This document shows positions 11,407 through 32,700 of a DNA stretch of 37,500 nt, piece by piece. The stretch comes from Mesostigma viride (taxonomy: Eukaryota; Streptophyta; Mesostigmatophyceae; Mesostigmatales; Mesostigmataceae). The stretch is taken from the NCBI GenBank assembly GCA_009746045.1, contig RPFO01000258.1, positions 42,501-80,000 of the forward strand, written 5' to 3'. A program made the translations under genes and the position numbers. Each line of letters starts with the position of its first letter. Position 1 is the stretch's first letter. The notes beneath the pieces were generated by a model. It saw nothing but the letters and a program-made list of their open reading frames with translations, had not been told where the DNA came from and made no database searches.

Positions 11407-11570
11407 ATCGAGCTGAAAAAACAGCGATATTTGCTGGGCAGGGCGGTGCCGGTATCTTCGGAAATATTGAGCGATAGCTGGAGAAAATTATATCAGCGTG
11501 TTCGTCTTCAAAAGACGAGTCTAATGCAACCAACCCGATGAAGTTTCATGGCCGGAGTCAAAAGTTATGA
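11407..11570 (-). promoter_or_regulatory. LINE 5' untranslated leader
   Basis: These 164 bases lie between the ORF1 start and the target-site duplication. LINEs usually carry an internal promoter here, but I recognise no specific motif. Confidence 0.5.
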
Positions 11571-11583
11571 GCATGGAATGGAT
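11571..11583. repeat. Target-site duplication, right copy (full-length LINE)
   Basis: GCATGGAATGGAT, identical to 6216-6228. Confidence 0.85.
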
Positions 11584-12010
11584 GATGTAAGCTATCTAGG
11601 TCCTAGTTACAGGGTCGTGGGCACCACGGCTCGAATCGCTATGAATGCCATACGCGGTCACACGCGGAGCCCCCACAGACTTGGGGGTGGTCTCCTTCAT
11701 CACTACTTGCCATCTATGCGTACCATCTGCCTCGATCTGCATATTACAGACAAACCAGGCCGGAGGCTGCCCGGGCGTGAGCCCGTCTCGTCTACGGTAG
11801 CACATGTCCATGCCTAGTCTATCACGGAAAGTCCACGGGTGGCGGCCCTGCCACGCGTTGGTGCCAGCTAGTCTATCTGATGTGTCGACCTGATCTGTGC
11901 GGGCCAGCTAGGTGCCCGGCTAGGCCCAGGCGCCTGTGCCTAAGAAGGCGGGAAACATAGGGCAAATCAGCGTACAAATCCTCATTACTAATGTGCAAAC
12001 CAAAGGGGAT
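11584..12010 (-). mobile_element. 5'-truncated LINE copy encoding an ORF2 C-terminal fragment
   Basis: It is colinear with 6310-6770 of the full LINE and ends abruptly at CAAAGGGGAT. It encodes the last ~70 residues of ORF2 (11596-11811, WQVVMKETTPK and PVTRT shared). A deletion of about 48 bp relative to the full copy lies near 11855. A local doubling of ATCTGC at 11730-11745 may mark the seam with another LINE fragment. Confidence 0.85.
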
Positions 12011-12022
12011 ATTGAGAATGAT
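12011..12022. repeat. Target-site duplication, right copy (outer LINE insertion)
   Basis: ATTGAGAATGAT begins at the first base after LINE homology stops, and matches 5677-5688. Confidence 0.65.
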
Positions 12023-13202
12023 AACTTACGGAAATGAGACCGGCATGCAATTATAAGGAAACTGCCCATGTCAAAGAGGAAGGACCGTAAAGAAAAGAAT
12101 CACCATGCATGGCAGGCTAGGATCAAGCCAACACTAGCGTACAAGAATACAACTGCATATGCAGCAACGTACACTTCTGCCGGCCCACCAGGCCGGGGAA
12201 GTGACCTCCACCGCCTGGGTCGCAACAAAGTCAGCCCAGACGCAGCGGGATAACACATCAGCCACCGTGCGATAGAGGGTGAGGGACAGGCGCTACCGCC
12301 GATACAAGGACCATGTCCGGGCAGACCACGGGGCAGTCTGACCCTCGAGGTCGAGGCCGTCTTCCCTTACATAGCATTCACTCAACCAGAGTTTTGGCGG
12401 ACAAATTTGGCCTGATAAAATGGGTGTTGTTCACTTATTCATTAATTGGAGTACACGGAACCCGCCGAATCACTAGGTGCATCCAAATACCCATAGGCGG
12501 CCATGCATGAAATCAGCAAGCATGCACTACCACTTACTAGCCACCAGCAGGTCTGCAATCTACATCTGCCCCCATAACCACAGGTAAGAAGACACCCTTC
12601 TGCATAATCCCATGTTTGACCGCCATTGGCGGCGAGTGGTTGTCAAGCCCTGCCAGATGGCGCGTGTCCATGTGATTGTGCTGTGCAAAGTGCCCTGTGA
12701 CAAAGAGGATACAGCACAGCGGAGCACACGCGCGAATACACAAACGCATGGACGCACAGGCATGTATACTGAATTATACAGTCATTAGATCCATTCGTCT
12801 CCTACATAGGAATTCAATGCACATGGCACGTTTACTTTTGCTGTAGATCTTGCGTCGCGAGCTGTGGTCCACCTTCATCCGCCACAAGCAATCCCCCGAG
12901 AAGCCCAAAGTCCACAGGCAGGGCGGGGACCTGTATATAAACAGCAAGCCATGGGTTCCACCCCCGTGACATGCAGGATCGATCCATGATGTCTATACTA
13001 GGTTCAGATAGGGTTGCGTGATGTTGATGTATTGCTGAATGGCCTAGCCACCTCAGCATGGCCTTCTCAGCGCTGGCTCAGCATACTCCCGGCTACCTTC
13101 AGTTTTTCAGCCTATGCATCCGCATGTCTATCCGCACACTTCAGTCTACAGTTTCATTGTGCCAGACAACGCCCCTGCCATGTCAACCACGCAAATTTCA
13201 TT
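12023..13202. other. No recognisable gene or repeat
   Basis: Short unsupported open frames only, on both strands. No family motif, tandem repeat or RNA gene was recognised. Confidence 0.5.
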
Positions 13203-13407
13203 TAGTGCACCCACAAATATGCAAGACTCTCCTCGTGAGTAGTTTCGATTGCAGCCGTGGCTTACCTCCGGGCATGAGGGAAGACGGGTGTCTCTGCCAT
13301 CGATCTTTCCAGTGTGCAACATACAGGGATGAAAAGCATTTTAACTCTGTATTATTGTGCTGCGTGACTCCCCGACGGGAGCGCGTGTTTAATTAATTAA
13401 TTAATTG
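13203..13407 (+). mobile_element. SINE-like element, second copy
   Basis: It is similar along its length to 5799-6010: TGCACCCACA, CGATTGCAGCCGTGGC, GGGTGTCTCTGCC, then the GACTCCCCGACGGGAGC hairpin region and a (TTAA)n tail ending about 13407. It contains TTAACTCTGTATT, shared with the copy near 15170. A target-site duplication was not identified. The following stretch to 13823 shows no gene. Confidence 0.7.
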
Positions 13408-13823
13408 CAGTAAAGCTGTTAATAGGTACTGAACATGCCTGATAAACACTGTCACGACTAGATGCAAAAAGCACAGATGAACAACAACAGAAGATTGTGC
13501 TAACTTCAGATATCAACAGCTCAAAAGAACAGTTTTTATGCCTAGTTGCGTAAAGCAAGATGCCCCGGATGAAAGCACACGTGCTTGCAAAGTATGTAAA
13601 CCTGCACTGCAGGGGTCAAGTAAACAAAAAAACCGAGTTTGGGGGTCCAAAAAGTTTAGAGTGTAGGAAATAACCCTGGACACTAGGCCACTCTAAAAGT
13701 TTCCATTTCCTCACATCCAAGCAAACTCAAGCCATGATAGTGCGATATTATCTCGAGCAGCTGGAGAGTGCCTGCCATATCTTAAGGCCCCCAGTGACAC
13801 TACGAGAAGAGGGCGCGAGATAT
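13408..13823. other. No recognisable feature
   Basis: Unique AT-richer sequence between the SINE-like copy and the GGA tract. No gene is seen. Confidence 0.45.
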
Positions 13824-14158
13824 GGAGGAGGAGGAGGAGGAGGAGGAGGAGGAGGAGGAGGAGGAGGAGGAGGAGGAGGAGGAGGAGGAGGAGGAGGAGG
13901 AGGAGGAGGAGGAGGAGGAGGAGGAGGAGGAGGAGGAGGAGGAGGAGGAGGAGGAGGAGGAGGAGGAGGAGGAGGAGGGAGGAGGAGGAGGAGGAGAGAG
14001 GAGGAGGAGGAGGAGGAGGAGGAGGAGGAGGAGGAGGAGGAGGAGGAGGAGGAGGAGGAGAGGAGGAGGAGGAGGAGGAGGAGGAGGAGGAGGAGGAGGA
14101 GGAGGAGGAGGAGGAGGAGGAGGGGGAGGAGGAGGAGGAGGAGGAGGAGGAGGAGGAG
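13824..14158. repeat. (GGA)n polypurine tract, about 335 bp
   Basis: GGA trinucleotides run with a few interruptions (13978-14002, 14058-14063, 14120-14126). It lies 82 bases past the stop codon of the SMP-30-like gene, so a long 3' untranslated region would contain (UCC)n. The long poly-Gly, poly-Glu, poly-Arg, poly-Pro and poly-Leu frames here are artefacts of the repeat. Confidence 0.97.
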
Positions 14159-14239
14159 CGGGAAAAGAAAAGAATGAAGAAGTTTAGGGTACCCTTTATA
14201 CGGTTGGCTCACCGACAGAAAGCAGGTTCACATCCAAGG

Positions 14240-23739
<9,500 letters not shown>

Positions 23740-25215
23740 TCGTAGGCTTCTACTCTTCATGGGCCTTTGCCGGCTGACGTTAGGTTCCCGAGAGCGGCAC
23801 AGACAATGGCCGGCTTTGCGGGTGGTGGCCACTGAAGCTGATGGGCAGCTCGTGCTGCGCGACTGGATTAATATTGCCCTTGCACTGAATATTTGCGTCA
23901 CGCTCATCATAGTTGAAGCATCATGGAACCCCGGTACTGGCCACCAAAGTGACAAAAATGCAGAGGTAAAACGGATTAGTCTGCTATTTACGCAGCTGCC
24001 AAGGTAGGACGGATCGGATTCGATTCAGGCGCACCCTTGGGAAATAATGGAATGAAACTAAACAGCACGGCAGGCGTGGAGGTGCGCAGGTAACTTGCAA
24101 AAATCGGGGCATAGCGTCTTGTCACGGCTACTCGTGGGACTGTCTGAGCTAATACTGAATTGTCATGCAATTTGTCGGTGGACTATAACAACGATGGTTG
24201 TACTCGCATGCAGGTCAGGCTTGGCTAGCACAACCCACGCATGGCCGGCAGAGCAAACCTCGCGCAAGCAATTTAAATGTGGACAGTTCGTGTATGTTGG
24301 TATGGCAAATATGAGCGCATCCTGGCCAAGACGCCCGCATGCATCGCACATCACCTTCCCATGTGCCAACGTGCTCATTTCACAGAAATTTCATGAGCAC
24401 GTGACTAGTGAACACCTGATAAAATGAAGGGCAAAATACTGCTCCGGTTGATCGTTCGATTATTGTTTGGGACCAAGGATATTCAACAGCTGTACGTATA
24501 TATGCATGTTGGTAGACGTCACAGTATATGCTAAAGAATACGCCTATTGGTAGACGTCAACGTATACGAGCCCGCAGTGACCTACGCAAGAAATGCCACA
24601 CGTTGTTGCTGTTGTTGTTGTGCGGTGTGCCCAGATTGTTGTTGTTGTTGAGTTCAAAACTTTTTCCTGAGCTTTCCACCCGTACATGATGCCTTCTGTC
24701 CGGCCTTCCAGGTCTTTGGAATTTACGGATATAAGTACAAATTTAATAAAGCATCCCATCTTTCAACCATGCAAGTTACAGCAGACAGCACAAGAACAAT
24801 CTTCCCGGATCTTTCTACAGTAGTCTACAAGCATGGGTTCGTTTTGGCGCGTTCTGGCGCGGCGTTTCGCCTGGGGTCTGCCAAAGTGCCAAAATTCCTA
24901 CGCGAAGACTCGCAGCGTCGCCCCGCGTGCTCTGAGTTGTGAGCTCTTTGACATTTTAGCAAGCACTGGTGCGCTTTAATCGACTGGAGACATAAGAGAC
25001 CATGGCGGTTCGCGCTTGTTGTCTGATAGCCCTTCCCCCATAAGCATCCAGGCGGTGGGGGTAATGGGCGTTTAAGATGCGGGTATCAGAAATGCGCGCA
25101 TGCATGAGTTTGTGCTGGTCCATATGATGGTTTGGTTTACAATGGAAGCGGCCGGTTGCAGCAGGGGTGCGACATGACATAGACAATGAGATAACTCGAT
25201 TTGTTCCGAGTGGAA
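23740..25215. promoter_or_regulatory. Shared upstream region of two divergent genes
   Basis: The SMP-30-like gene is transcribed leftward from here and the DUF627/DUF629 gene rightward, with about 1.48 kb between start codons. Contents include short (TTG)n runs at 24601-24654 and a paired TTGGTAGACGTCA motif. No TATA box could be assigned with confidence, and 5' untranslated exons may be present. Confidence 0.55.
24509..24559. promoter_or_regulatory. Duplicated TTGGTAGACGTCA motif
   Basis: Two exact 13-bp copies, at 24509-24521 and 24547-24559, 38 bp apart. Each holds a GACGTC core of the kind bound by bZIP factors in plants. Function is inferred only from duplication and position. Confidence 0.35.
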
Positions 25216-26025
25216 ATGATGCTCGCGATGAAGTCCGCGCCGTCGCCGCCGCCTAAATCTGAAATTGAGGACAGGTTCAAGAAGGTGCTGGAAAAACATT
25301 TTAATGACAAGAGTGTGACCCGGTTACTGCGTAGTGAGCTCGTAAAACTGGTCGGTGCCCAGAACTTTCATGATGCTCTCATGGCTGCATACCACCTAGT
25401 CGCGAAGGTCGAGATGCAGTGGGCAGCCAGGGATTGCAAGAAGGTGATCGAGGCACTGGACGAGACGATGAAGAATAACAACAGCTCCATCACCGCCCTG
25501 GTCTTCTGCGTCGTCATCCTCACCGACCTGTGGCTGAAGAGTAAGGACGCCGGCGTCGGGAAGAAGCTCGACTACTTGATTATGGTCGGGTTGAGCACAT
25601 CGACGACCCCCATGGACCCGCGCGAGGACCCCATGGGGTCCCTGGAGCACTGCCCCGACTACGCCGCCGTTGCCCGGGGCAGCTGGCTCTTGCCGGAGCC
25701 TAAAGAGGCGCGCATCCAGGTCTGCAAACGGCTCCTGCTGGAAGAGCAGAAACGGTCGGAGCGGCCTTTTGAGAAGAAGGACGCGACAGCTGCCACTATC
25801 CAGCACCGGTTGCAACGTCATTTAGTAAACAGCGCCGAATCCTCGGCGACAGCCGCGGCCAAAGTGGAGACACCGGTGGAGACCAAGGCGGCGGCCAGCA
25901 GTGCGGCGGGCAAGCGGTCGGCCAAGCAGGGTGGCAAGAAGGGGTCAGAGGCGCGCAAGGAGGAGCCGCAGCGCAAGGAGCGGCTGCAGCTGCTGCGGCC
26001 GGAGGAGTGCGCGGAGCTGCTCAAG
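25216..26025 (+). CDS. DUF627/DUF629 gene, exon 1
   Basis: 270 codons, with donor CTCAAG|GTGGGT in phase 0. The DUF627-like helical region is followed by an Ala/Lys-rich basic linker (about residues 200-255). Confidence 0.85.
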
Positions 26026-26238
26026 GTGGGTGGGGCAGAGCTTTTGAAAGATGGTTGCTCATGCAGGCCGGTGGCCTGGGCGATGCTGGGTTGGTCAAGG
26101 TGGGTTGGGTGGAGGGGTTGACGGTGGGTTGTAACACCGAAGATTCAATCAAGCTGTCGAGTGCAAAAGGTGGTGTCCGGAGCCGGTCAAGGTAAGTCTA
26201 TGGCATCGCACCTCTCTCTCTCTCTCTCTCCCTCCCTC

Positions 26239-26269
<31 letters not shown>

Positions 26270-26722
26270 TATCTCTATCTCTATCTCTATCTCTATCTCT
26301 GCCTCTCTCCCTCTCTCTCCCCCCCCGTCCCCGTCCCCGTCCCCTCCCCTGTGTTTCTGGGTCTCGTTACCACTCATTCCTTACTCAATCCCTTTCTCTT
26401 GCTCGTTGTTGAGCCATCTTGGGGGCTACATTCAGTGCGTCATGTCATCCTTGGGTAGGCTCATGTCTGACTTATTAGGTTCATTAGCAACACTCATTCG
26501 TCACCAGTAGGATGGCATCCAGCCATTCGAGCGGTTGCCTTGCAATATCGATAGAACGTCCATCCATCGACCACCAGGTCTGTCTGTTTCTTGTCTAACT
26601 AACCTGTTGATCATGACGGTGAGTTTTGTGCCCCGCGGCCCGCGTCATAAGAACTAATTCATCTCATTTCATGATATTCGAGTTTTGCGCCCTTCCCACA
26701 AGTAACCTGCGAGCTAATTTCA

Positions 26723-26756
<34 letters not shown>

Positions 26757-29700
26757 ATTCTGCCGGCTGTCAATAAAAAACTAAACCAACGAATGTAACA
26801 CGGGGAAACCGACGATTTAAAATACCAAACCCACCGAAGGTCTCCTTCCCTGAGATCAAGGCCTGGCTGCAGCGCCCTGCCGGCACTGACCCCCTGGATC
26901 CCAAATCCCGCTCCGCCCTCCTCTCCCTCCTCGACGCCTCCATGAAGTCCGGCCAGCTGCAGCTTCTCGGCACCTGCATCCACTGCGACAAGATGCTGCC
27001 CGACCTCGCGTCCCTCTACAACCACACGGTGGCTGAACACTTTGACAACCACTACTATCTGGAGGAGTCGCTCCCCTTCCAGAGCATGCTGCTCGTCCAG
27101 CTGCTGGGGTGCCACGAGGGGGGCTCCGTCCCCGACGATCTCCAGGTGTACTTGACGCCATCACCCCTGGCGGCGGCCGACCCCACCGGTGACTCGTTGA
27201 GATCAAGTATGACAACCCAGGGGGCGGATGGCAGCAACGAGAGCGGACGCACCGGTGGTGAGAGAGCGGGCGACGGGATGACCAACGGCGGCTCCCCTCC
27301 CTGGGGAAACAGGTCCGCAGCAAACGGCGGCGTGTCACCGGTCCAGGAGGCACAGGGGGCGTCCAGGGCCGGCGCGTCTCGCATCGGCGGGTGGACCGGC
27401 GGGCTGCAGGACGTTGAGGACGATGACCCTGCGTTCTTTAATCCGGCACACGGCGGCGCCGGGGTCCCTGACAGGGAGGCCGGCGGCGTGGCCCGCGACG
27501 CGTCGGGCGGGCCTGCCAGGGGGGGGGCACGGGCGGGCCGTGGCAGGTCTTCCGACGGCGGCGTGGAAGTGTTGGACTCGGAGAGTGGGGGGCTCCCTGG
27601 GGGGGGTCCATCAAGGGGCGGTCGTGAGAAGAAGGGTGGCAGCGGCAAGAAAGGCGGCCGACGGGGCGCGCAGAAGCGGGCCGGTGGCGACATGCTGGAG
27701 TGTGGCCATGCCGAGGGGAGCGACAGCGAGGGTGGGAGCGACGGGGGTGGTGACGGGAGGAAGAGGCACAAGAGCAGCGGCAGCGAGGGGGGTAGCTGCA
27801 GCACGAGCGGGGATGAGGGAGCCCATGGCGGCAAGTGGGGGCCTGCGCAGGGGTCACGGGTGGCGAGCCTGGGGGAGACCCGGGAGCGCAAGGGGGGCCG
27901 GGATGGGGCTGGGCGGGATGGTAAGGGGGACCGGCACATTGGCTCAGAGAGGGAAGGGTTTGCTGAGGCAGTCAGGGATTCCGCCGGCGCCACGTCGGCG
28001 CTCGTGGCGAGCCACGGGGGCGCCTTCCCAGGGTCCCTGGATGCCGCACGTGGCGTGGGCATGGATGCGACCCTGGCGGCATTCGACGTGGCCGGGTGCC
28101 AGCTGGACAAGGCGCACGCGACGGCGGTTCTGGCCCACCACGCACTGGCGGAGACGGCCGAGTCCTCGTTCGCGACGCTGCAGACGCTGAGCCGGCTTGC
28201 GGGGGTCTACCTGGACACCCTGTTGGTGCGGGGGTTTGGGACAGAGGTGCGGGATGCCGTGTTTCGGCTGGCGTCGAACACCATGCTGGACCGATCGCTG
28301 TGGATGCAGCTCTTGCCGGAGGTGGAGAATGTGGAGGCCCAGATGTTGACGGACCTGATGGCGAAGCAGGTGGGTGGGTGGGTGGGTGGGTGGGTGGGTG
28401 GGTGGGTGGGTGGGTGGGTGGGTGGGTGGGTGGGTGGGTGGGTGGGTGGGTGGGTGGGTGGGTGGGTGGGTGGGTGGGTGGGTGGGTGGGTGGGTGGGTG
28501 GGTGGGTGGGTGGGTGGGTGGGTGGGTGGGTGGGTGGGTGGGTGGGTGGGTGGGTGGGTGGGTGGGTGGGTGGGTGGGTGGGTGGGTGATATGGTGGGTG
28601 GGTGGGTGATATGGTGGGTGGGGTTGGGGGTGGGTGGGTGGGGTTGGGGTTGGGTGGGGTTGGGGGTGGGGTGGGGGTGGGGGTGGGGTGGGGTGGGGTG
28701 GGGGGTGGGGGGTGGGGGGTGAGCTGGTTTTGGTTTGTTTATTTTTCTGTAGCTCAAGAGCAGCACATGAGTGGTGGATGAGTATTTTATAGTTGGATGT
28801 TTATTTTGGTTGGTTTCCTTATTTTTTTCAAGAGAGGCGAGCGGTATCTGGATTGCATCTCTTGGCAACTCGTGGTGCAGCAGCGCACAAGTCGGATGAT
28901 GGATGATTTAGATAGTGACAGCAGGCGGGCGGGCGGGCGGGCGGGCGGCGGCGGGCGGGCGGGCGGGCGGGCGGGCGGGCGGGTGGGTGGATGGGTGGGT
29001 CGATAATTTTGGTCAAGGTCAATTACCTTGTGTAGGAATGGCTTTGCGGGTTGATTAGGTAGGAGCAGTGTGTTGGTAAATAGATAGCAGCAGCAAGTGG
29101 GTAGATAATTGCACAGGTCGGACAAATATAAATGATATTTGGCCGTATTTGCATATTTGATTTATAAATGTTGCATATTTAGTCCACTAAATGAATCCGA
29201 GGGTGAACCCCGTTCGGCAAAAAATAATCTAGATTAATCTGAACGTGAACCCCGTTCGGAAAAAAATATCTAGATTAATCTGAACGTGAAACCTGCTCTG
29301 ACCAAAATATCTAGATTAATCTGACGGTGAAACCGGCTTTGACCAAAATATCTAGATTACTCTGAACATGAACCCCGTACGGCAAATCAAAATATTTTGT
29401 AATATTTTGTAATTATTTTGTAATATTTCATAATATATTCGTAAGATTTTATAATATTTGTGAAAATATTATATGAAAAGATAAATATAATTTATAAAGT
29501 ATTTTAAAAAAGAATATATATAATATTTAAACTACATTTAGATATATTTGAGACGAATGGCATTTCGGCAAAAATAATCTAGATTAATCTGAACATTAAC
29601 CCCGTTCGGCAAAAATGATCTAGATTAATCTGAACGTGAAACCTGCTTTGACCAAAATATCTAGATTAATCTGAAGGTGAAACCGGCTTTGACCAAAATA

Positions 29701-32700
29701 TCTAGATTAATCTGACGGTGACTGGTAAGCAGCCAAAAGTATCTAGATGGTATTTTATCTTTATTTGTCCGACCTGTGGATAATTGAGTCGATTCAGCAT
29801 TAGCGGCTATGGCAACTGCAGATTAATGTCTTCAGCTCGATGGTTATTTGCGATGCTGCTTGGAATAGGACACGATCTGTTCCTTTATCATAGGACAAGC
29901 CTATTGTTTCACAAGGGGGCTACCCATGCGGAGGTGGCCTTTGGTCCAAACTCCACTGGCGCATGATAGTCCCGTCGACCCATCGTTCAGATATTTATGG
30001 TTTCATAATCCAATCTCCCGCAGTACTTAATCGAGATATTAATGACTTCCTTAAGAGACTGCGATGCGTCGCTTTGCCGTGGTGACGTGGCACGTGCAAT
30101 TCTTGTGGGTGCACTGCTCCGTTCTTCTTTCGTTCATCCTCCATTCTTTCTGCCCCCCCCCCCCACTGATTAAGGTGGTTGGCCCTCCCACGCACCCCCT
30201 TGAGCTGGTGCAGTTACGTCATGGGTTGGGACGGTGTACTGAAATCCGTGCGAAGATTACCCTACGATGAAACCTGCAATGTGCCCATGTTGTCAGCAGG
30301 CTCTGGAGCTGCAAGAGAGCAGCCAGCAGGTGCCACCGCGGCTGATGGATCCTGACGGAGAGGACGTGGGCGTGGCCCTGGTCGAGACAAGGACTCCCGA
30401 ACATCGCGAGGATTTCCTTAAGATGCTCCGCTGGCGCAGCAACCTGCTGTGGTCATGCAATCGGCTATCCACCTTCACGGACCGACCGGCATTGCTGGGG
30501 GGGGCCTTGTGTCCCGCAGCCCCCCCGCACGACGCGTCGGCAGCCTGCGGCGCGGCCACGGGTGAGTCTCCGACAGACTCCAGTGACGCCTCGTTGACGC
30601 TAACTACTGGCACTCGCTCCTGCGCTGCTCCCTCTACCAGTGACACCCAGTCCACCGATTCCCAAGGGGCTCCTGACAGCAACAATAAGGCTACAACGTC
30701 ATCCTCCTCCTCCTCGACCTCGGGCCTGGCTGCACTCTCCACGCCTGACAACGGGGCACTCCGCGGGGTCCCGCACGCAGCCTTCTCGGGTGCATCCCAG
30801 ATAAGCACGACGACGGCGGCCACCTGCTGTCACGGTCACATGCACGTGACCAGCGGGGCCTCCGTGTCCCCTCGCACCCCACCCAGCGGGCGCTGCGCGT
30901 CCTGCGGCAGCCATGGCGGCCTCATGGGCACTGCGCGGATGATGCTGGCACTCGCGGGCCCCTGCAAGAGGTCGCCCGCCGATGCGCTGGAGACCATCCC
31001 CATGCTCCGTCTGGATGCGATCCCACGGGCGGGGCCGGATGCCGTGACAGGTGGCAGCAGCCAGGCAAAGGACCAGGCATCGTCGTCACCTGGGGAGGCT
31101 GGCAGCGTGTCCTCGGGGGCAACTCCCCGGGAAAGGGGCACCAAGCCGGCGGGCGCACTGGGCAGTGAGGCGGGCTCGAGTGGCGGCGGGAAGAACAAGA
31201 AGAAGAACAAGAAGGGAGGCAAGGGCTTCAAGGAGGAGAGTGCTCGCGCTGTCCCGGAGGACAGTGTCGCGGGGCCGTCCCATGCTGCCGACGACAGCAG
31301 CAGCAACAGCGGTGCCCTCGCCCTTGTCGGCACGAGTGCTGGCAACGCAGCGCTGTCCGCGGGCGGCGCGGCGGGCAGCAAGAACGGGAAGCAACCATGC
31401 CCCGACCCAAACGTTGAGCTCGTCCTATCCATCCTGTATAGTCATGTGCGGCCGGTGGTTCCTCCCAGCGCGCACGCGGCCGAGGGGGGGGCGTCGCCAG
31501 AGCCGAAGGCCAAGTCCCCAGAGCCCGAGGGCAAGTCTGTGGAAGCAACGCGCGGAAGCAGCTCTCCCGAGAGGGCACGAGTGGAAGCCACCACGCCCGA
31601 CCAGGCTCTTGCAGAGACAGCGGCCAGGGTGGTTCCAGGCGCCGCGGTTGCGGAAGTCAGCCCCAGCGGGCCCGTTGTGAGCGCCCGCGGTGCGGATTGC
31701 CTGGTCTGCCGCGCCCACGCGCTCCACAACACGCTCCTGTTTCCTGACAGGGAGGAGCTGTACGAGCCGGTGGGGGCAGCGACGATTGAGGGGGCAGCCG
31801 GGGCGGACGTGCCGGATTCGACGGCGCTGACGTCATCGTCGGCGCCGGAGATGACATCAGCGCTCGTCGACCTGCTATACGAGCAGCCGTGCCACGCGGT
31901 CCTGTCACGGTTCCTGCCCCCTGACCTGATCCAGCTGTGGGACTCGCTGATGTCGGGGGCAGGTGGCCCCACTAGCGGCAGCACCAAAGGGGTAGGAGGG
32001 AGCGCGGAGGCCGGGCAGAGCTGTGTCAGCAAGGATGGCCCCACCGTGGCATCCGCGAGTGAGAGTGGTGAGGTCGCGGGGATATCGGGGGCGGGGTTGG
32101 CGTCGGCGAGCGTCCGGGCTGGGTCCGGATCCGGGGTGAGTGGATCTGTGTTCTTGGGCGCGCCGCCCTTGGACAAGCTTCGCCAGTTCCAGGCGCTGCG
32201 CACGAGGGAGGCGCACAGGCCGCTCAAGGAGATGGATGAGATGTACCAAGTGTGTTTAGAGGCGTATCAGGCCGGCACGGATATTCTCATGTACGTGAGG
32301 GACCGCGGGTGCTCGAGCGAGGGCGCTGTGGGCAGCGGCAGCGTCGATGGTGGGAGCGGCGGGGATGGGGAGGGAGGGAGTGGTGGCATCCGTGGGTCTG
32401 CCCGTATGGCCACCGGAGGGGGGAGTAATGCTAATTCTGGCGGGGGTGCCGGCGGTGCCGGGCCCCAGGAGCTAGTTGTGCCAGGGGGCCCGTCGGGTAC
32501 CACCGCTGGTGGGCCCGATAGCGGTGGCGTCGCTCCGGCGGAGCAGCCCGCGGTGAACATCGCAGAGGAGTGCAAGAAAATGAGTGGCAAGTTTGTGGCG
32601 TTTATCAAGCAGCTGAACGCACACGAGAGCTTGGTGGCCGCGCAGCGCCTGCCTGCAGGGTGGGCGGAGATCTGCGTCCAGTTGAACAAGCTCGTCGCGG

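Larger units (their letters stand above)
6229..11570 (-). mobile_element. Near full-length APE-type LINE, about 5.3 kb, two ORFs
   Basis: A non-LTR retrotransposon on the minus strand. In element order it has a 5' leader of about 164 bp, ORF1 (11406-9937), a 247-bp spacer, ORF2 with apurinic endonuclease and reverse transcriptase (9689-6322), a short 3' region, a perfect hairpin (6248-6266), and a TTAA-type tail. A 13-bp target-site duplication flanks it. The clade is uncertain: the AP endonuclease plus the TYGAETW and RRLGLAGHLAR motifs after the RT domain fit L1/RTE-type elements as known from algae. ORF2 carries two disabling changes, so this copy is not autonomous, although ORF1 is intact. 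Confidence 0.93.

Noticed and set aside
10682-11416. 244-codon plus-strand frame opposite LINE ORF1
   Set aside because: Antisense shadow of ORF1, rich in Trp/Cys/Ser with no recognisable domain.
13734-14212. Open frames of poly-Gly/Arg/Glu/Pro/Leu across the GGA tract
   Set aside because: All frames of a pure triplet repeat are open; no unique coding sequence flanks them.
26942-28609. 555-codon frame as a single intact gene
   Set aside because: Its last 80 codons are the GTGG microsatellite; a donor at 28370 and an upstream acceptor show it is an internal exon.
28833-28990. Possible small exon (RGERYLDCISWQLVVQQR) within the intron after exon 2
   Set aside because: Direct joining of LMAKQ to ALELQ keeps phase and matches plant relatives; the candidate has no good donor.
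30267-30296. CPCC motif as part of a zinc finger
   Set aside because: It lies upstream of the best acceptor, with an in-frame stop at 30240, so it is probably intronic.
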